From NCBI RefSeq assembly GCF_000341345.1, contig NC_020302.1, positions 2,522,075 to 2,586,074 on the forward strand: DNA of 64,000 bases, written 5' to 3'. The stretch comes from Corynebacterium halotolerans YIM 70093 = DSM 44683. Its GTDB lineage: Bacteria; Actinomycetota; Actinomycetes; Mycobacteriales; Mycobacteriaceae. Position 1 is the stretch's first letter. Each line of letters begins with the position of its first letter. A model generated the notes under the pieces. It was not told the origin of the DNA, searched no databases, and saw nothing but the letters and a program-made list of their open reading frames with translations. A program made the translations under genes and the position numbers. Positions 45,747 to 56,552 of this stretch are shown here, in pieces.

Positions 45747-47186
45747 TCAGTGCCCGGCGTGTCGCCTCTCGAGCTCCCGGCCGACCTCATCGAGCGAGCG
45801 ACCGGAGGTCTCGGGGATGAACGTCCGGACGAAACCGAGCGCCGTCAGGCCGAGACCCGCGAACAACAGGAAGGTGCCCGCGCCGGAGAGCACGGCCACC
45901 AGCGGCAGGAAGAACTGCGCCACCGCCCAATTGGCCACCCACAGGGACAGGCCGGCGATGCCCATGCCCAGGCCACGGATGCGCACCGGGACCAGCTCGG
46001 AGATCAACAGCCAGGTCGTGGGTGAGACCGCCGCCTGCTGGAAGGCGATGAACAGCGCCATGACCCCGAGGGACAGCAACGCCACGCTGACGTTGCCTTC
46101 GGCGAAGTTGTAGGTCACCGACAGCACAATCAGCGAAACGACGTTTCCGGCCAGGCCGATGAGCAGCAGACGGCGACGCCCGATCCGGTCGACGATCTGG
46201 AGGCCGACCCAGCAGGCGAGCACACTGACCACGCCAATGACGATCGAAGTGTAGACCGCATTCTCGGTGGAGATGCCCACCTGGCTCATCATCGTCGGCG
46301 CGAAATAGATGACGGCGTTGACGCCCGTGATCTGCTGGGTGACGCCGATCAGCAGCGCCAGCAGCACGGTCACCCGCAGCCACCGGTTCGTCTTGAGCGC
46401 CCGCCACTCACCGCCCCCGCCGCGCGACTGCCCGGCGCCGGCGACTGCCGAGAGCTCGGCCAGCGACATCCCGGCGCGCGCGGCGGTCGCGCGGGCGCGC
46501 TCCAGCTGGCCGCGACGGGCGTACCAGACCGGGGTGTCCGGCAGGAACCACATGCCGACCACGAGGACGGCACCGGGGACGGCCGCCATGCCGAGCATGA
46601 GGTGCCAGTTCGCGGTCGGCGCGAGCACGGAGTTGACCAGGTACGCGGCGAGCTGGCCGACCACGATCATCAGTGTGTTGAGGGAGACCATCTTCCCGCG
46701 CACTTCGCCGGGAACCTGCTCGGAGATGTACATGGGCACGACGATGCTCACGGCGCCGACCGCGAGGCCGAGGAAGGTGCGGGCGGCGCCGAGCATCGCC
46801 ACCGAGCCGGCGACCGCACACCACAGGGACCCGAGAACGAAGATGGCACCGCCGATGATGAGGGTCAGCCGCCGCCCCAGGAGGTCGGCGACGCGGCCGC
46901 CGAAGAGGGCGCCGACCGCTGCCCCGACGAGCAGCATGGAGGTCACCCACCCCTCCTCCGCCGGGCCCATGCCGAATTCGGGGCTGATGAACAGCAGGGC
47001 ACCCGACATCACTCCGGTGTCGTAGCCGAAGAGCAGTCCGCCGAGCGCGGCGATGGCCGCGACGGTGCGCACGTACCGGCGGGTACGTGCGTCACGCTCG
47101 ACGGGCCCGGCGGGACCGTCGGGACCGTCGGCCAGCGTCGGTTCCGGTCCCGGGAGGACGTGGGAGGATTCAGTTGTTTCGTTCAC
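45747..47186 (-). CDS. Sugar-porter MFS transporter (sugar or myo-inositol uptake)
   Basis: This 479-residue protein is a proton symporter of the sugar-porter family with twelve membrane helices. Family marks are [46 protein letters not shown] ([15 protein letters not shown]), [13 protein letters not shown] and [16 protein letters not shown]. The N-terminal 35 residues are a polar extension. The start is taken as GTG 47186, with no strong ribosome-binding site. The substrate cannot be told; glucose, inositol, xylose or arabinose are family options. Confidence 0.88.
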   Translation of the reverse strand: MNETTESSHVLPGPEPTLADGPDGPAGPVERDARTRRYVRTVAAIAALGGLLFGYDTGVMSGALLFISPEFGMGPAEEGWVTSMLLVGAAVGALFGGRVADLLGRRLTLIIGGAIFVLGSLWCAVAGSVAMLGAARTFLGLAVGAVSIVVPMYISEQVPGEVRGKMVSLNTLMIVVGQLAAYLVNSVLAPTANWHLMLGMAAVPGAVLVVGMWFLPDTPVWYARRGQLERARATAARAGMSLAELSAVAGAGQSRGGGGEWRALKTNRWLRVTVLLALLIGVTQQITGVNAVIYFAPTMMSQVGISTENAVYTSIVIGVVSVLACWVGLQIVDRIGRRRLLLIGLAGNVVSLIVLSVTYNFAEGNVSVALLSLGVMALFIAFQQAAVSPTTWLLISELVPVRIRGLGMGIAGLSLWVANWAVAQFFLPLVAVLSGAGTFLLFAGLGLTALGFVRTFIPETSGRSLDEVGRELERRHAGH

Positions 47187-47222
47187 ACTCGCCGATTCTG
47201 GCAGCCGGGTACCCTGGCTGTC

Positions 47223-48059
47223 ATGTCCACACAGCCCGATAACCTGCAGAAAACCATCATCTCCTCCCTGCAAGTACGTCCCTTGATCGATCCAGAGAAA
47301 GAGGTGGCGAAACGTGTCACCTTTCTGGCCGAGTACCTCGAGAAGACGGGCCTGAACGGTTTCGTGCTCGGCGTCTCGGGAGGCCAGGATTCCACCTTGG
47401 CGGGCCGGCTGGCCCAGCTCGCCGTGGAGCAGCTCCGTGCCCGCGGATATGACGCCGAATTCTGGGCCGTCCGCCTGCCCCACGGGGTCCAGTCCGACGA
47501 GGACGATGCGCTCGCCGCCCTCGACTTCATCGCGCCGGACCACAGCGTGACCGTCAATATCGCGGATCCCACCGCCTCCCTCTCCCGGGACGTCGCCGCC
47601 GCCCTCGGTCTCGGGGAGCTCGGCGACTTCAACCGCGGCAACGTGAAGGCCCGTCTGCGCATGGTCGCCCAGTACGCCATCGCCGGCGAGAAGGGCCTGC
47701 TCGTCATCGGTACCGACCAGGCGGCGGAGAATCTCACCGGCTTCTACACCAAGTTCGGCGACGGCGCGGCGGACGTCCTTCCCCTCGCCGGCCTGAACAA
47801 GCACCAGGGCGCCGACCTCCTCCAGCACCTGGGCTCGCCCGAGTCACTGTGGACGAAGGTCCCCACGGCCGACCTGGAGGATGACCGTCCCGCCCTGCCC
47901 GACGAGGAGGCGCTCGGCGTGACCTACCACGAGATCGACACCTACCTCGAGGGGGGCGACGTCGATGACACCACCGGCGAGCGGCTCGAGCAGCTGTGGC
48001 ACGCGGGCATGCACAAGCGCCGCCCGCCGGTCACCCCCACCGACGACTGGTGGCGCTGA
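47223..48059 (+). CDS. nadE: Ammonia-dependent NAD synthetase
   Basis: NadE amidates deamido-NAD to NAD, the last step for both synthesis and salvage. The 278-residue protein has the PP-loop [40 protein letters not shown] and [23 protein letters not shown]. There is no N-terminal nitrilase domain, so it would use free ammonia. ATG 47223 comes seven bases after a TACCCT box (47210-47215), so it is probably leaderless. Confidence 0.95.
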   Translation: MSTQPDNLQKTIISSLQVRPLIDPEKEVAKRVTFLAEYLEKTGLNGFVLGVSGGQDSTLAGRLAQLAVEQLRARGYDAEFWAVRLPHGVQSDEDDALAALDFIAPDHSVTVNIADPTASLSRDVAAALGLGELGDFNRGNVKARLRMVAQYAIAGEKGLLVIGTDQAAENLTGFYTKFGDGAADVLPLAGLNKHQGADLLQHLGSPESLWTKVPTADLEDDRPALPDEEALGVTYHEIDTYLEGGDVDDTTGERLEQLWHAGMHKRRPPVTPTDDWWR

Positions 48060-48066
48060 GTCCGGG

Positions 48067-48828
48067 TCAGCGGAACCGGTCCAGTCGCTCGCAGGTGGCC
48101 ATCGCCGCCACCGTCAGCGGCCGGGCGTAGCCGGGGCCGTGGGTGTAGGTGTGCACGGCCAGCGGATGGAGCTGGTGGACGGGGATCCACTCGCGGAAGT
48201 CCTTCGGCAGGGTGCGCACCTCGCGGTACCCGGCGTAAATATCGTCCAGGTGCGGCGCACCGAACAACGCCAGCATGCCCAGGTCCGTCTCCGGGTGGCC
48301 GCCGTGGGCGGCGGGGTCGATGAACACCGGGCCGTCCGCGCCGAAGAGCAGATTGCCGCTCCACAGGTCACCGTGGATACGCGCGGGTTCGACGTCCCAG
48401 TGGGTCTCGGCGACGGCCGATGACGCCCGCTCAACCCAGTCCAGCCCGTCCCGGTCGAGGTGGCCCACCCGGTGGGCCGCCCGGGCGAAGGGAAGCACGC
48501 GCTGTTCGGCATAGAAAAGGCCCCAGTGCGGGGTGGGCCGGCACTCCTGGGGTTGGATGCCGATGTAGTTCGGCCCCTCCCACCCGTCCGGCGGGGAACC
48601 GAAGGCGTCCGCCCCGGCGAGGTGGATGAACGCCAGTTCGCGGCCGGCCCGACGCGCGGTCTCCTTCGTCGGGGAGACCGGCTGCACCCGCACGGTGGTC
48701 AGGGTGTTCATTCCGACGGCCACGACCTCCGCGACGGCGTCCGAGGCCTGGCGCAACCACTGCAGCCCGGCGGCCTCGGCCTCGGCGGCACGTTCCTCAC
48801 GGGGACGTTTGGTGAAGATCTCGCTCAT
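48067..48828 (-). CDS. Fructosamine/ketosamine kinase family protein
   Basis: The 253-residue protein has the kinase core of the fructosamine-3-kinase family: an N-terminal ETARRAGRELAFIHLAGA, the catalytic HGDLWSGNLLFG and the metal-binding FIDPAAHGGHPETDLGML, followed by AGYREVRTLPKDF. Such enzymes phosphorylate Amadori products so that they fall off proteins, or act on other sugar amines. The usual N-terminal Gly-rich start is shortened. It is convergent with nadE, seven bases apart. Confidence 0.88.
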   Translation of the reverse strand: MSEIFTKRPREERAAEAEAAGLQWLRQASDAVAEVVAVGMNTLTTVRVQPVSPTKETARRAGRELAFIHLAGADAFGSPPDGWEGPNYIGIQPQECRPTPHWGLFYAEQRVLPFARAAHRVGHLDRDGLDWVERASSAVAETHWDVEPARIHGDLWSGNLLFGADGPVFIDPAAHGGHPETDLGMLALFGAPHLDDIYAGYREVRTLPKDFREWIPVHQLHPLAVHTYTHGPGYARPLTVAAMATCERLDRFR

Positions 48829-48855
48829 GCCGCCCCAGGGTAGCCGGAAGGCGGG

Positions 48856-49278
48856 TCAGTAGCGCTCGGGTTCCTCGGTGACCTCGAACGCACGGCCCGT
48901 GATCTCCCCGGGGGCGATGCGCACCCAGTTGTACTTCAGCGTCGGGAGCCAGGGCTTCAGGCCCAGGGTCTCGGCGTGGGCGATCTCGTCGGTGTTGTTG
49001 AGGACAGTCGCGGTGCCGCGCACGATGACGGACCAGACGGTGTCCCCGTCGCGGCCGTCGGCCTCGAAGAGCACATCGTTGTTGAGGTGGATGGTGAACA
49101 GCTTGGACCCCTCGGCCGTGCGGAAGTAGACGTTCCCGGCGTCGACGACGAAGTTGACCGGGAAGATGTCGATTTCGCCCGTGCGGTGGACGACCACCCG
49201 GCCCGGCTGGGTCCCGGCCAGACGGGCGAGGGACTGGTCGAGGGTGAGCTCGCGGTAGACATCGCTGTAGTTGGCCAT
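48856..49278 (-). CDS. Pyridoxamine 5'-phosphate oxidase-like flavin-binding protein
   Basis: This 140-residue protein has the split-barrel fold typical of PNPOx-like proteins: LARLAGTQPGRVVVHRTGEIDIFPVNFVVDAGNVYFRT, then SVIVRGTATVLNNTDEI. Members bind FMN, F420 or heme; the ligand here is not determinable. It lies 27 bp upstream of the fructosamine kinase gene on the same strand, so they may be co-transcribed. Confidence 0.82.
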   Translation of the reverse strand: MANYSDVYRELTLDQSLARLAGTQPGRVVVHRTGEIDIFPVNFVVDAGNVYFRTAEGSKLFTIHLNNDVLFEADGRDGDTVWSVIVRGTATVLNNTDEIAHAETLGLKPWLPTLKYNWVRIAPGEITGRAFEVTEEPERY

Positions 49279-49299
49279 GCCTCCATCATCCTCGCGGAA

Positions 49300-50292
49300 T
49301 CACCGCCGTGGGGGACGTTCCCCCCATTTGCGCCGGGCGTCCCGTCCGCCGCGGAGCGGGGCCGTGGGAACCCGGGTCCAGTCCTCCACGCCACCTTCGG
49401 GGGCGATGTCGTCGATGAGTGCCAGGTCGGCGTCAGACAGCGTGAGCTCGGTGGCGGCGAGGTTCTGTGCGACACGTTCTCGGTTGCGGGAACCTGGGAT
49501 GATGTTGTCGCCGCGGGCCAGCAGCCACGCCAGCGCGAGCTGCGGGAGGCTGACCCCCACTCTCCGCGAGGCTGATGAGCCGGTCCATGGTCTCCAGGTT
49601 CGCCGCGAAGTTCTCCGGTGCCCACCACGGGATGTTCCGCGGAAGTCATCCTCCCGGTAGGAGTCGCGCGGCCTGACCGCTCCGCTGAGGAAGCCGCGCG
49701 CCAGGGGCGAGTGGGCGACGAAGCCGATCCGAGTTCCTGCAGGGCACCGAGCAACTCCTCGCTGACCCCGGTGGGGATCGAATACCCGGACTGCAGCACC
49801 GAGACCGGATGCACCGCGTGCGCGCGCCACACGGTGTCGGCGTCCGCGTGGGAGAGGCCGAGATATTCCACCTTGGCGGTGGCGAACTCCCCATCACCCG
49901 ACCACTTCCTCGACCGGGACATCCGGGTCCGGGAGGCGCTGGTACAGCAGGTCGATCGAGCCCACGCCGAGGTTGAGCAGGCTGTTGTCGACGGCCTTGC
50001 TGATGTGCCGGGGACGCGAGTTCGGGCCGGAGCCCGGGGTCAGGCCGAACTTCGTGGCGAGCACGACCTCGTCACGGAAGGGCGTGACCGCGTGGCCGAG
50101 CAGCCTCTCCCCTTCACCCCAGCCGTACATTTCGGCGGTGTCGAACATCGTCACACCCCGTGCATGTGCGCGACGAATCGCGGCGATGGACCAGGTGTCA
50201 TCGGACGGGCCGTAGTTGACCACGGTTCCCATCGCCCCGTAGTTGAGGGCGGAGACCGTCAGGCCCTGTCGGCCGAGCACACGCATGTCCAT
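49300..50292 (-). pseudogene. Aldo/keto reductase, disrupted by several frameshifts
   Basis: The frame starting at 50292 reads MRVLGRQGLTVSALNYGAMG, MFDTAEMYGWGEGERLLG and ATKFG, then DLLYQRLPDPDVPVEEVVG before a stop at 49894. The same family continues in a second frame (KVEYLGLSHADADTVWRAH), a third (IGFVAHSPLARGFLSGAV), a fourth (NIPWWAPENFAANLETMD) and again the third (VGVSLPQLALAWLLARGD). The total is about 330 codons, normal for an aldo/keto reductase. Several breaks look like a missing base within a G or C run (near 49735, 49890 and 49905). Either the gene is decaying or this part of the assembly has errors. Confidence 0.8.
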
Positions 50293-50373
50293 CGTCAGGT
50301 CTCCCGGAGATCATGGGTGGGCGCCACCGTACCCGGCCCCGGCGGACTGCCCCACGTCCCGCGGACATGACAA

Positions 50374-50408
50374 GGGGCCGGTCACCGCAAAACGCGGTGA
50401 CCGGCCCC
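50374..50408. terminator. Terminator after the tRNA-Ala pair
   Basis: A perfect 15-bp stem (50374-50388 with 50394-50408) and a 5-nt loop lie just after the 3' end of the first tRNA on the minus strand. Confidence 0.8.
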
Positions 50409-50418
50409 TATCTTCCGG

Positions 50419-50491
50419 TGGAGCTAATGGGATTCGAACCCATGACCCCCACACTGCCAGTGTGGTGCGCTACCAGCTGCGCCATAGCCCC
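50419..50491 (-). tRNA. tRNA-Ala (GGC), copy nearest the aldo/keto reductase
   Basis: A cloverleaf of 73 nt on the minus strand. The acceptor GGGGCTA/TAGCTCC contains the G3:U70 pair that identifies alanine tRNAs, the anticodon loop is CTGGCAG (GGC), and the T-arm is ATGGG-TTCGAAT-CCCAT. The 3' CCA is not encoded (CCG follows). Confidence 0.94.
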
Positions 50492-50537
50492 TGAATCTAT
50501 TTATTTTTCACTTCCCACCGCTTGCGGTGTTCAGCGG

Positions 50538-50610
50538 TGGAGCTAACGGGATTCGAACCCGTGACCCCCACACTGCCAGTGTGGTGCGCTACCAGCTGCG
50601 CCATAGCCCC
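50538..50610 (-). tRNA. tRNA-Ala (GGC), second copy
   Basis: The same as the preceding tRNA except for the outer T-stem, where A/U pairing is replaced by G/C (ACGGG/CCCGT). The two copies are separated by 46 bp and probably transcribed together. Confidence 0.94.
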
Positions 50611-50679
50611 GTGTTGCAACTCATGTAAATGTACACGCCGTCTCGATCAGGAAACAAATCGCCAGGTCACCGAGTAAAA

Positions 50680-50712
50680 CACCCTGCCGCCGGAGGGCCC
50701 GGCGGCAGGGTG
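50680..50712 (-). terminator. Terminator of the DsbA-like gene
   Basis: A perfect 14-bp stem (50680-50693 with 50699-50712) and a 5-nt loop AGGGC, 55 bp after the stop of the DsbA-like gene. Confidence 0.75.
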
Positions 50713-50767
50713 CGCGAAAGGCGTGTGAACGATGGTTCAGTCAGCCGGTTGCGACGGTCGCGTGCGC

Positions 50768-51496
50768 CTACTGGCCGACGACGGCGTCGACCCACTGGTT
50801 GATGTCGGCGACCTCGACGTCCTGGCCGTTCTGGAGGACACGCGGGGAGGAGACCGAACCGGTCTGCTCCTCCAGCTGCTGGGCGTTGCCCTGAGCCACC
50901 TCGATGGCCTGGTCGTGGTATTCACCGTTGCGGATGGAGTCGACCACGTCGCCGGGTGCGCCGAGCTCCTCGGCGGCGTTGGCGAAGTCGTCGTTGCTCC
51001 ACTTGTTGTAGATGTCCTCCTGCTCCTCCATCAGGACGGAGCGGTAGTTCCAGTACAGCGCCGGATCCCCGGTCTCGGCGACGGCCAGGATGGCGGCCAC
51101 GGCCTGAGTGGAGTGCCCGTCGGTGTTACCGCGGTCCAGGAAGTTCAGCGGGTGGACGTTGACCACGAGTTGGCCGTCCTCGATGGCGTTCTTCATGTCC
51201 GCGTCGGTGTTCTCCGCGAGCGTGGCGCAGTGGGGGCAGGAGAAGTCCTCGTAGAGGTGGACCTCGGCGGCATCGTCAGCGACGTCCTCGGCGGCCAGGG
51301 TGACCATGCCGTCGTGGTAGTCGGCCGTGAAGGCCACTTCCTCGTACTCCCGGTCCGCGAGGTGTTCGGTTTTGGCGCCCTGGCCGGAGAAGATGATGTA
51401 GCCGATCACCACGATGGCGATCACCACAACGGCGACGATGGCCCAGAGGAAGCCTGCCCCGCCCTTCTTGTTCGGATCACTGACCTTTGTGCTCAC
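50768..51496 (-). CDS. Membrane-anchored DsbA-family thiol-disulfide protein
   Basis: The 242-residue protein has an N-terminal anchor (about 15-36) and an extracytoplasmic thioredoxin-like DsbA domain with the active-site motif CPHC (residues 87-90, in VHLYEDFSCPHC). A later SSPRVLQNGQ holds the cis-Pro region (usually TPT). It likely makes or exchanges disulfides in exported proteins. GTG 51496 is the start; the ribosome-binding site is weak. The next gene upstream encodes a MauE/DoxX-type membrane protein with a cysteine pair. Confidence 0.86.
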   Translation of the reverse strand: MSTKVSDPNKKGGAGFLWAIVAVVVIAIVVIGYIIFSGQGAKTEHLADREYEEVAFTADYHDGMVTLAAEDVADDAAEVHLYEDFSCPHCATLAENTDADMKNAIEDGQLVVNVHPLNFLDRGNTDGHSTQAVAAILAVAETGDPALYWNYRSVLMEEQEDIYNKWSNDDFANAAEELGAPGDVVDSIRNGEYHDQAIEVAQGNAQQLEEQTGSVSSPRVLQNGQDVEVADINQWVDAVVGQ

Positions 51497-51568
51497 TATT
51501 AAATACCTTGTTCCAGTCTGTTCAGTCGGTTGCGTCGGTGAGGTGCCGGCGGGCTGCCCGGCCGGGGA

Positions 51569-52111
51569 TCAGGGGTGCAGGGCCCACTTCCTGAAGGGAC
51601 GGTAGGCGGTCCACAGCGACAGCGCCAGGAAACCGAGGTCACGCAGCACCGCCCAGAAGTACGTCATGTGGTCCCCGGTATCGTTGATGTTCACGGTGAA
51701 GCACCCGCAGTTGATCGCCAGTCCACGCACCCAGGCCTGGATGAGGCCGATGGTGAACAGCCCCAGGACGAAAGCGGTGATCTTGCCGGTGGGACGCAGG
51801 AAGATGCCCAGCAGGAGCATCAGTCCCGCCGCGATCTCCAGCGGCGGCAGGACCAGGGCGATGAAATTGGCCACCTCGGGAGTGAACATCTCGTAGGCCA
51901 GCACGGACTGGGCCACGCCCATCTCGTTGCCGAGCTTGGAGAAACCGGCCCACAGCCAGATCCCCGCCATGCCGAAGCGGGCGAGGAAGCTGATGAGGTC
52001 GAGCCCCACGCGGGCCCGCGGGCCGCTGAGGAAGCTCGGTGCGGTGGTGGACGTCGGCCCGGTTCCGGCCGCCGGCCGCCGCGCCTCGTCAGTCATTTCG
52101 ATGGTCGACAC
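51569..52111 (-). CDS. MauE/DoxX-family membrane protein
   Basis: This 180-residue protein has four membrane helices starting near residue 38 (LISFLARFGMAGIWLWAGFSKL) and the MauE pattern AYEMFTPEVANFIALVLPPLEIAAGLMLLLG. Cys135 and Cys137 in INCGCF lie at the end of a helix. Such proteins are often found with DsbA-like thioredoxins and may pass electrons to the quinone pool in the way DsbB does. GTG 52111 follows a TAAGGT box (52120-52125) by eight bases, suggesting a leaderless transcript. ATG 52096 is the alternative start. Confidence 0.82.
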   Translation of the reverse strand: MSTIEMTDEARRPAAGTGPTSTTAPSFLSGPRARVGLDLISFLARFGMAGIWLWAGFSKLGNEMGVAQSVLAYEMFTPEVANFIALVLPPLEIAAGLMLLLGIFLRPTGKITAFVLGLFTIGLIQAWVRGLAINCGCFTVNINDTGDHMTYFWAVLRDLGFLALSLWTAYRPFRKWALHP

Positions 52112-52280
52112 AGTCCCTGACCTTATCGCAACTTCCGGCCCCGGTACATACTTATCTGCCGTGGTCGCAGGCTGGGCAGACGGACCCGGCACCGGCTCTG
52201 CGGACCCGCCCAGCCGGTTCACAGCCACCCCACATCCGCGCCCCTCCCCCCGGGACGGTCCGCAGCGTCGGGAGCTGGGG

Positions 52281-53939
<1,659 letters not shown>

Positions 53940-54197
53940 GACGTGGTGCTCCTTGGTTCGGATCGGACGTGAACCCGGACGGCGGGCGCCCGGGAACGGC
54001 TTTCCCCCCATTGTCATCCGTCCGCGTCACCCGCGCAGCCCCATCGCCGCCCCCTCCCCCGTTTGGCCCACCGGAACCCGGAAAAGTCGCTCCTTTGACA
54101 CGTCCGACACCCCCGCGAGGGGGCGAATTGCGGCGCGTGCCGAGTTTTTTGCCCGTATCTGTTGGTTGTGATTTCTATCGCAAGCTAGATTTTCCTC

Positions 54198-55616
54198 ATG
54201 GAAAACGTGCAGAACGTCCTCGACTGGCTCGGAGGCATCGTGTGGGGGCCCTTCGTCCTCATCCCCCTCCTGCTGGGTACCGGTCTCTATCTGACGATCC
54301 GGCTCGGGGCGATCCAGTTCCGGACCCTGGGACGGGCGCTGCGTCACGGGCTGATCGACCGCAGCGACACGGACGGCAAGGGCGACATCTCCAACTACCA
54401 GGCGTTGACCACCGCGCTGGCCGCCACCGTGGGCGTGGGCAATATCGTCGGCGTGGCCACCGCCCTGGCGGTGGGAGGGCCCGGCGCGTTGTTCTGGATC
54501 TGGGTGACCGGCCTGGTGGGCATGGCCTCCAAGTACACCGAGGCCTTCCTGGGTGTGCGATTCCGCACCACCGACGCCAAGGGGGAGCAGTCCGGTGGTC
54601 CGCAGTACTACCTCAAGCGCGGTATCCCCGGCCCCGTCGGCAAGGTGCTGGCCTTCCTCTTCGCCGTCTTCGCGGTGATCGCCTCCTTCGGCATCGGCAA
54701 TCTCACCCAGGCCAATGCGGTGGCGACCAACATGGAGGGCACCTTCGGCGTCGATCCATGGATCTCGGGCATCCTCATGTTCGTGTTCGTCGGCGCCGTA
54801 CTGCTCGGGGGCATTCAGGCCATCGGTCGGGTGACCTCCGCCTTCGTCCCGCTGATGATCCTGCTCTACGTCACCGGCGGCATCGTCGTGCTCGTGCTCC
54901 TCGCCGAGGACATCCCGGCCGCGCTGTCCCTCATCTTCACGGACGCGTTCACCGGCACCGCGGCCACGGGCGGCTTCGTCGGTGCGGGCTTCATGCTGGC
55001 CATCCAGTTCGGTGTCGCCCGCGGCATCTTCTCCAACGAGTCGGGCATGGGTTCCGCCGCCATCGCCGCCGCCGCGGCCAAGACCTCCCACCCGGTGCGT
55101 CAGGGCCTGGTCTCCATGACGCAGACCTTCATCGACACCCTGATCGTCGTCACCATCACCGGCCTGGTCATCGTCACCACGGGCGTCTGGGACACCGGCC
55201 GCGAGTCCGCCGGCGTGATGACCGCCGACGCCTTCTCCGTGGCGCTGCCGGGTGACTGGGGCGGCACGATCGTGGCCCTGTCGGTCATCTTCTTCGCGTT
55301 CTCCACGATCCTCGGCTGGTCCTACTACGGTGAGCGCTCGCTGGAGTCGCTGATCGGGCGCCGTGGCACCGTCCCCTACCGCATGCTGTTCACCGTCGTG
55401 GTGTTCATCGGCGCGACCGTGGAGCTGGGCCTGGTGTGGTCCTTCTCCGACCTGGCCAACGGCCTGATGGCGCTGCCGAACCTCATCGGCCTGCTCATCC
55501 TCTCCGGCCTGGTGGCCCGCGAGACCAGGGCCTACCTGAAGTTCGACCCCAAACTGAACAAGACCCCGGAGGACGTGCAGACCTTCCTGCGGCAGCAGGG
55601 CACGGACTGGAAGTAA
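54198..55616 (+). CDS. AGCS-family sodium:amino acid (alanine/glycine) symporter
   Basis: The 472-residue protein has about eleven membrane helices and the AGCS pattern, with the N-terminal IRLGAIQFRTLGRALRHGL, GDISNYQALTTALAATVGVGNIVGVATAL, and GVARGIFSNESGMGSAAIAAAAAK. It imports alanine or glycine with Na+. ATG 54198 comes six bases after TAGATT (54186-54191), so the transcript should be leaderless. It is the first gene of a possible unit with the two crcB genes. Confidence 0.9.
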   Translation: MENVQNVLDWLGGIVWGPFVLIPLLLGTGLYLTIRLGAIQFRTLGRALRHGLIDRSDTDGKGDISNYQALTTALAATVGVGNIVGVATALAVGGPGALFWIWVTGLVGMASKYTEAFLGVRFRTTDAKGEQSGGPQYYLKRGIPGPVGKVLAFLFAVFAVIASFGIGNLTQANAVATNMEGTFGVDPWISGILMFVFVGAVLLGGIQAIGRVTSAFVPLMILLYVTGGIVVLVLLAEDIPAALSLIFTDAFTGTAATGGFVGAGFMLAIQFGVARGIFSNESGMGSAAIAAAAAKTSHPVRQGLVSMTQTFIDTLIVVTITGLVIVTTGVWDTGRESAGVMTADAFSVALPGDWGGTIVALSVIFFAFSTILGWSYYGERSLESLIGRRGTVPYRMLFTVVVFIGATVELGLVWSFSDLANGLMALPNLIGLLILSGLVARETRAYLKFDPKLNKTPEDVQTFLRQQGTDWK

Positions 55617-55625
55617 CCTGAACGG

Positions 55626-55973
55626 GTGCTTCGTGACGCCCTGACCGTGGCGGCCGGCGCGGCCCTCGGCGCGCTGGCCCGTTTCGCGGTCGAGCACGTC
55701 CTGGGAGCCGGGATGTGGCCGCTGCTGGCGGTCAACGTCCTCGGCTCCCTGCTCATGGGCGCACTACGCCCGGGGTTGTTCTGGGGCACGGGTGTCCTCG
55801 GCGGATTCACCAGCTTCTCGACGTTCGCGGTGCTCACCGCCGACAGTTCCGCTGCGGGGGCCGCGGGCTACGTCGCGGCCACCGTCATCGGCTGCGTCGG
55901 TGCGTGGCTGCTCGGTGACCGGTGGGCCCGATCGGCGCGGTCGGCGCGGCGTCGGAAAGCGGGTGGCCGGTGA
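55626..55973 (+). CDS. crcB: Fluoride channel CrcB/Fluc, first subunit
   Basis: The 115-residue protein has four membrane helices and the Fluc signatures LARFAVEHVLG, VNVLGSLLMG and GVLGGFTSFSTFAV. Fluc channels export fluoride. In many Gram-positive bacteria they are heterodimers of two adjacent genes, as here. The GTG at 55626 lies nine bases after the AGCS gene. The Ser/Thr-rich FTSFSTF segment with the Phe box is intact. Confidence 0.85.
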   Translation: MLRDALTVAAGAALGALARFAVEHVLGAGMWPLLAVNVLGSLLMGALRPGLFWGTGVLGGFTSFSTFAVLTADSSAAGAAGYVAATVIGCVGAWLLGDRWARSARSARRRKAGGR

Positions 55974-56335
55974 CGGGGACCGCTGAGCTGTTGTGGGCCG
56001 CACTCGCGGTGGCCGTGGGAGGTTTCCTCGGGGGTCTGGGGCGTTGGGCGTTGAGCCGGTGGCCCGGCGGGCGCCCCGGCACCTGGGGCGCGAACATGAC
56101 CGCGTGCCTGGTCCTCGGGGTGGCCCTCGGCGGTCCCGGGCTGGTGCCGTTGGCCGCCGGGACCGGTTTCGCGGGCGCGTTGTCCACCTGGTCGACACTG
56201 GCCCGCGAACTCGGCCAGCTCGGTCGCGCGGGACAGTGGCGCACTTTCTGGCTCTATCTCGGTGCCACGGTGGTCCCCGGGATCATCTTCGCCTGGCGCG
56301 GCGCCGTCTTCGCCGGTCGCATCTGGGGCGGATGA
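55970..56335 (+). CDS. crcB2: Fluoride channel CrcB/Fluc, second subunit (divergent)
   Basis: This 121-residue protein also has the Fluc layout of four helices: GFLGGLGRWALSRWPGG, GANMTACLVLGV in place of the NxxGxxxxG core, and GFAGALSTWSTLARE in place of GFCGGLTTFST. The GTG at 55970 overlaps the stop of the first crcB (GTGA). It is more divergent than its partner; the usual central Asn is displaced, so its contribution to the pore is uncertain. Confidence 0.75.
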   Translation: MTGTAELLWAALAVAVGGFLGGLGRWALSRWPGGRPGTWGANMTACLVLGVALGGPGLVPLAAGTGFAGALSTWSTLARELGQLGRAGQWRTFWLYLGATVVPGIIFAWRGAVFAGRIWGG

Positions 56336-56479
56336 CCTCTCCGGTCGGATCGTGTGGCGCGTGAGCGTTCGGAGACGCCCCCTCCCCTCCCCGCCCCGCC
56401 CCGCCCGGGCCGATTCCGGCCGTTCACCCGCGCACCGTTCCGGCCCGCCCCCAACTGTGGCCCGAGGGGCGGGACACGA

Positions 56480-56526
56480 CGACGCCCCGCCACACCGGCC
56501 GTGGTGGCCGGTGGGGCGGGGCGTCG
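56480..56526. terminator. Terminator between crcB2 and the ABC permease
   Basis: Arms of 21 bases (56480-56500 with 56506-56526) match except for one mismatch, with a 5-nt loop GTGGT. It separates convergent transcripts. Confidence 0.8.
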
Positions 56527-56552
56527 GAAAGCGGGCGGACTTCCGCGGGGAA

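Noticed and set aside
55949..56535. 15-bp repeat GCGTCGGAAAGCGGG at 55949 and 56521, considered as a mobile-element end
   Set aside because: One copy is at the end of a crcB gene and the other next to a terminator; there is no transposase or target duplication.
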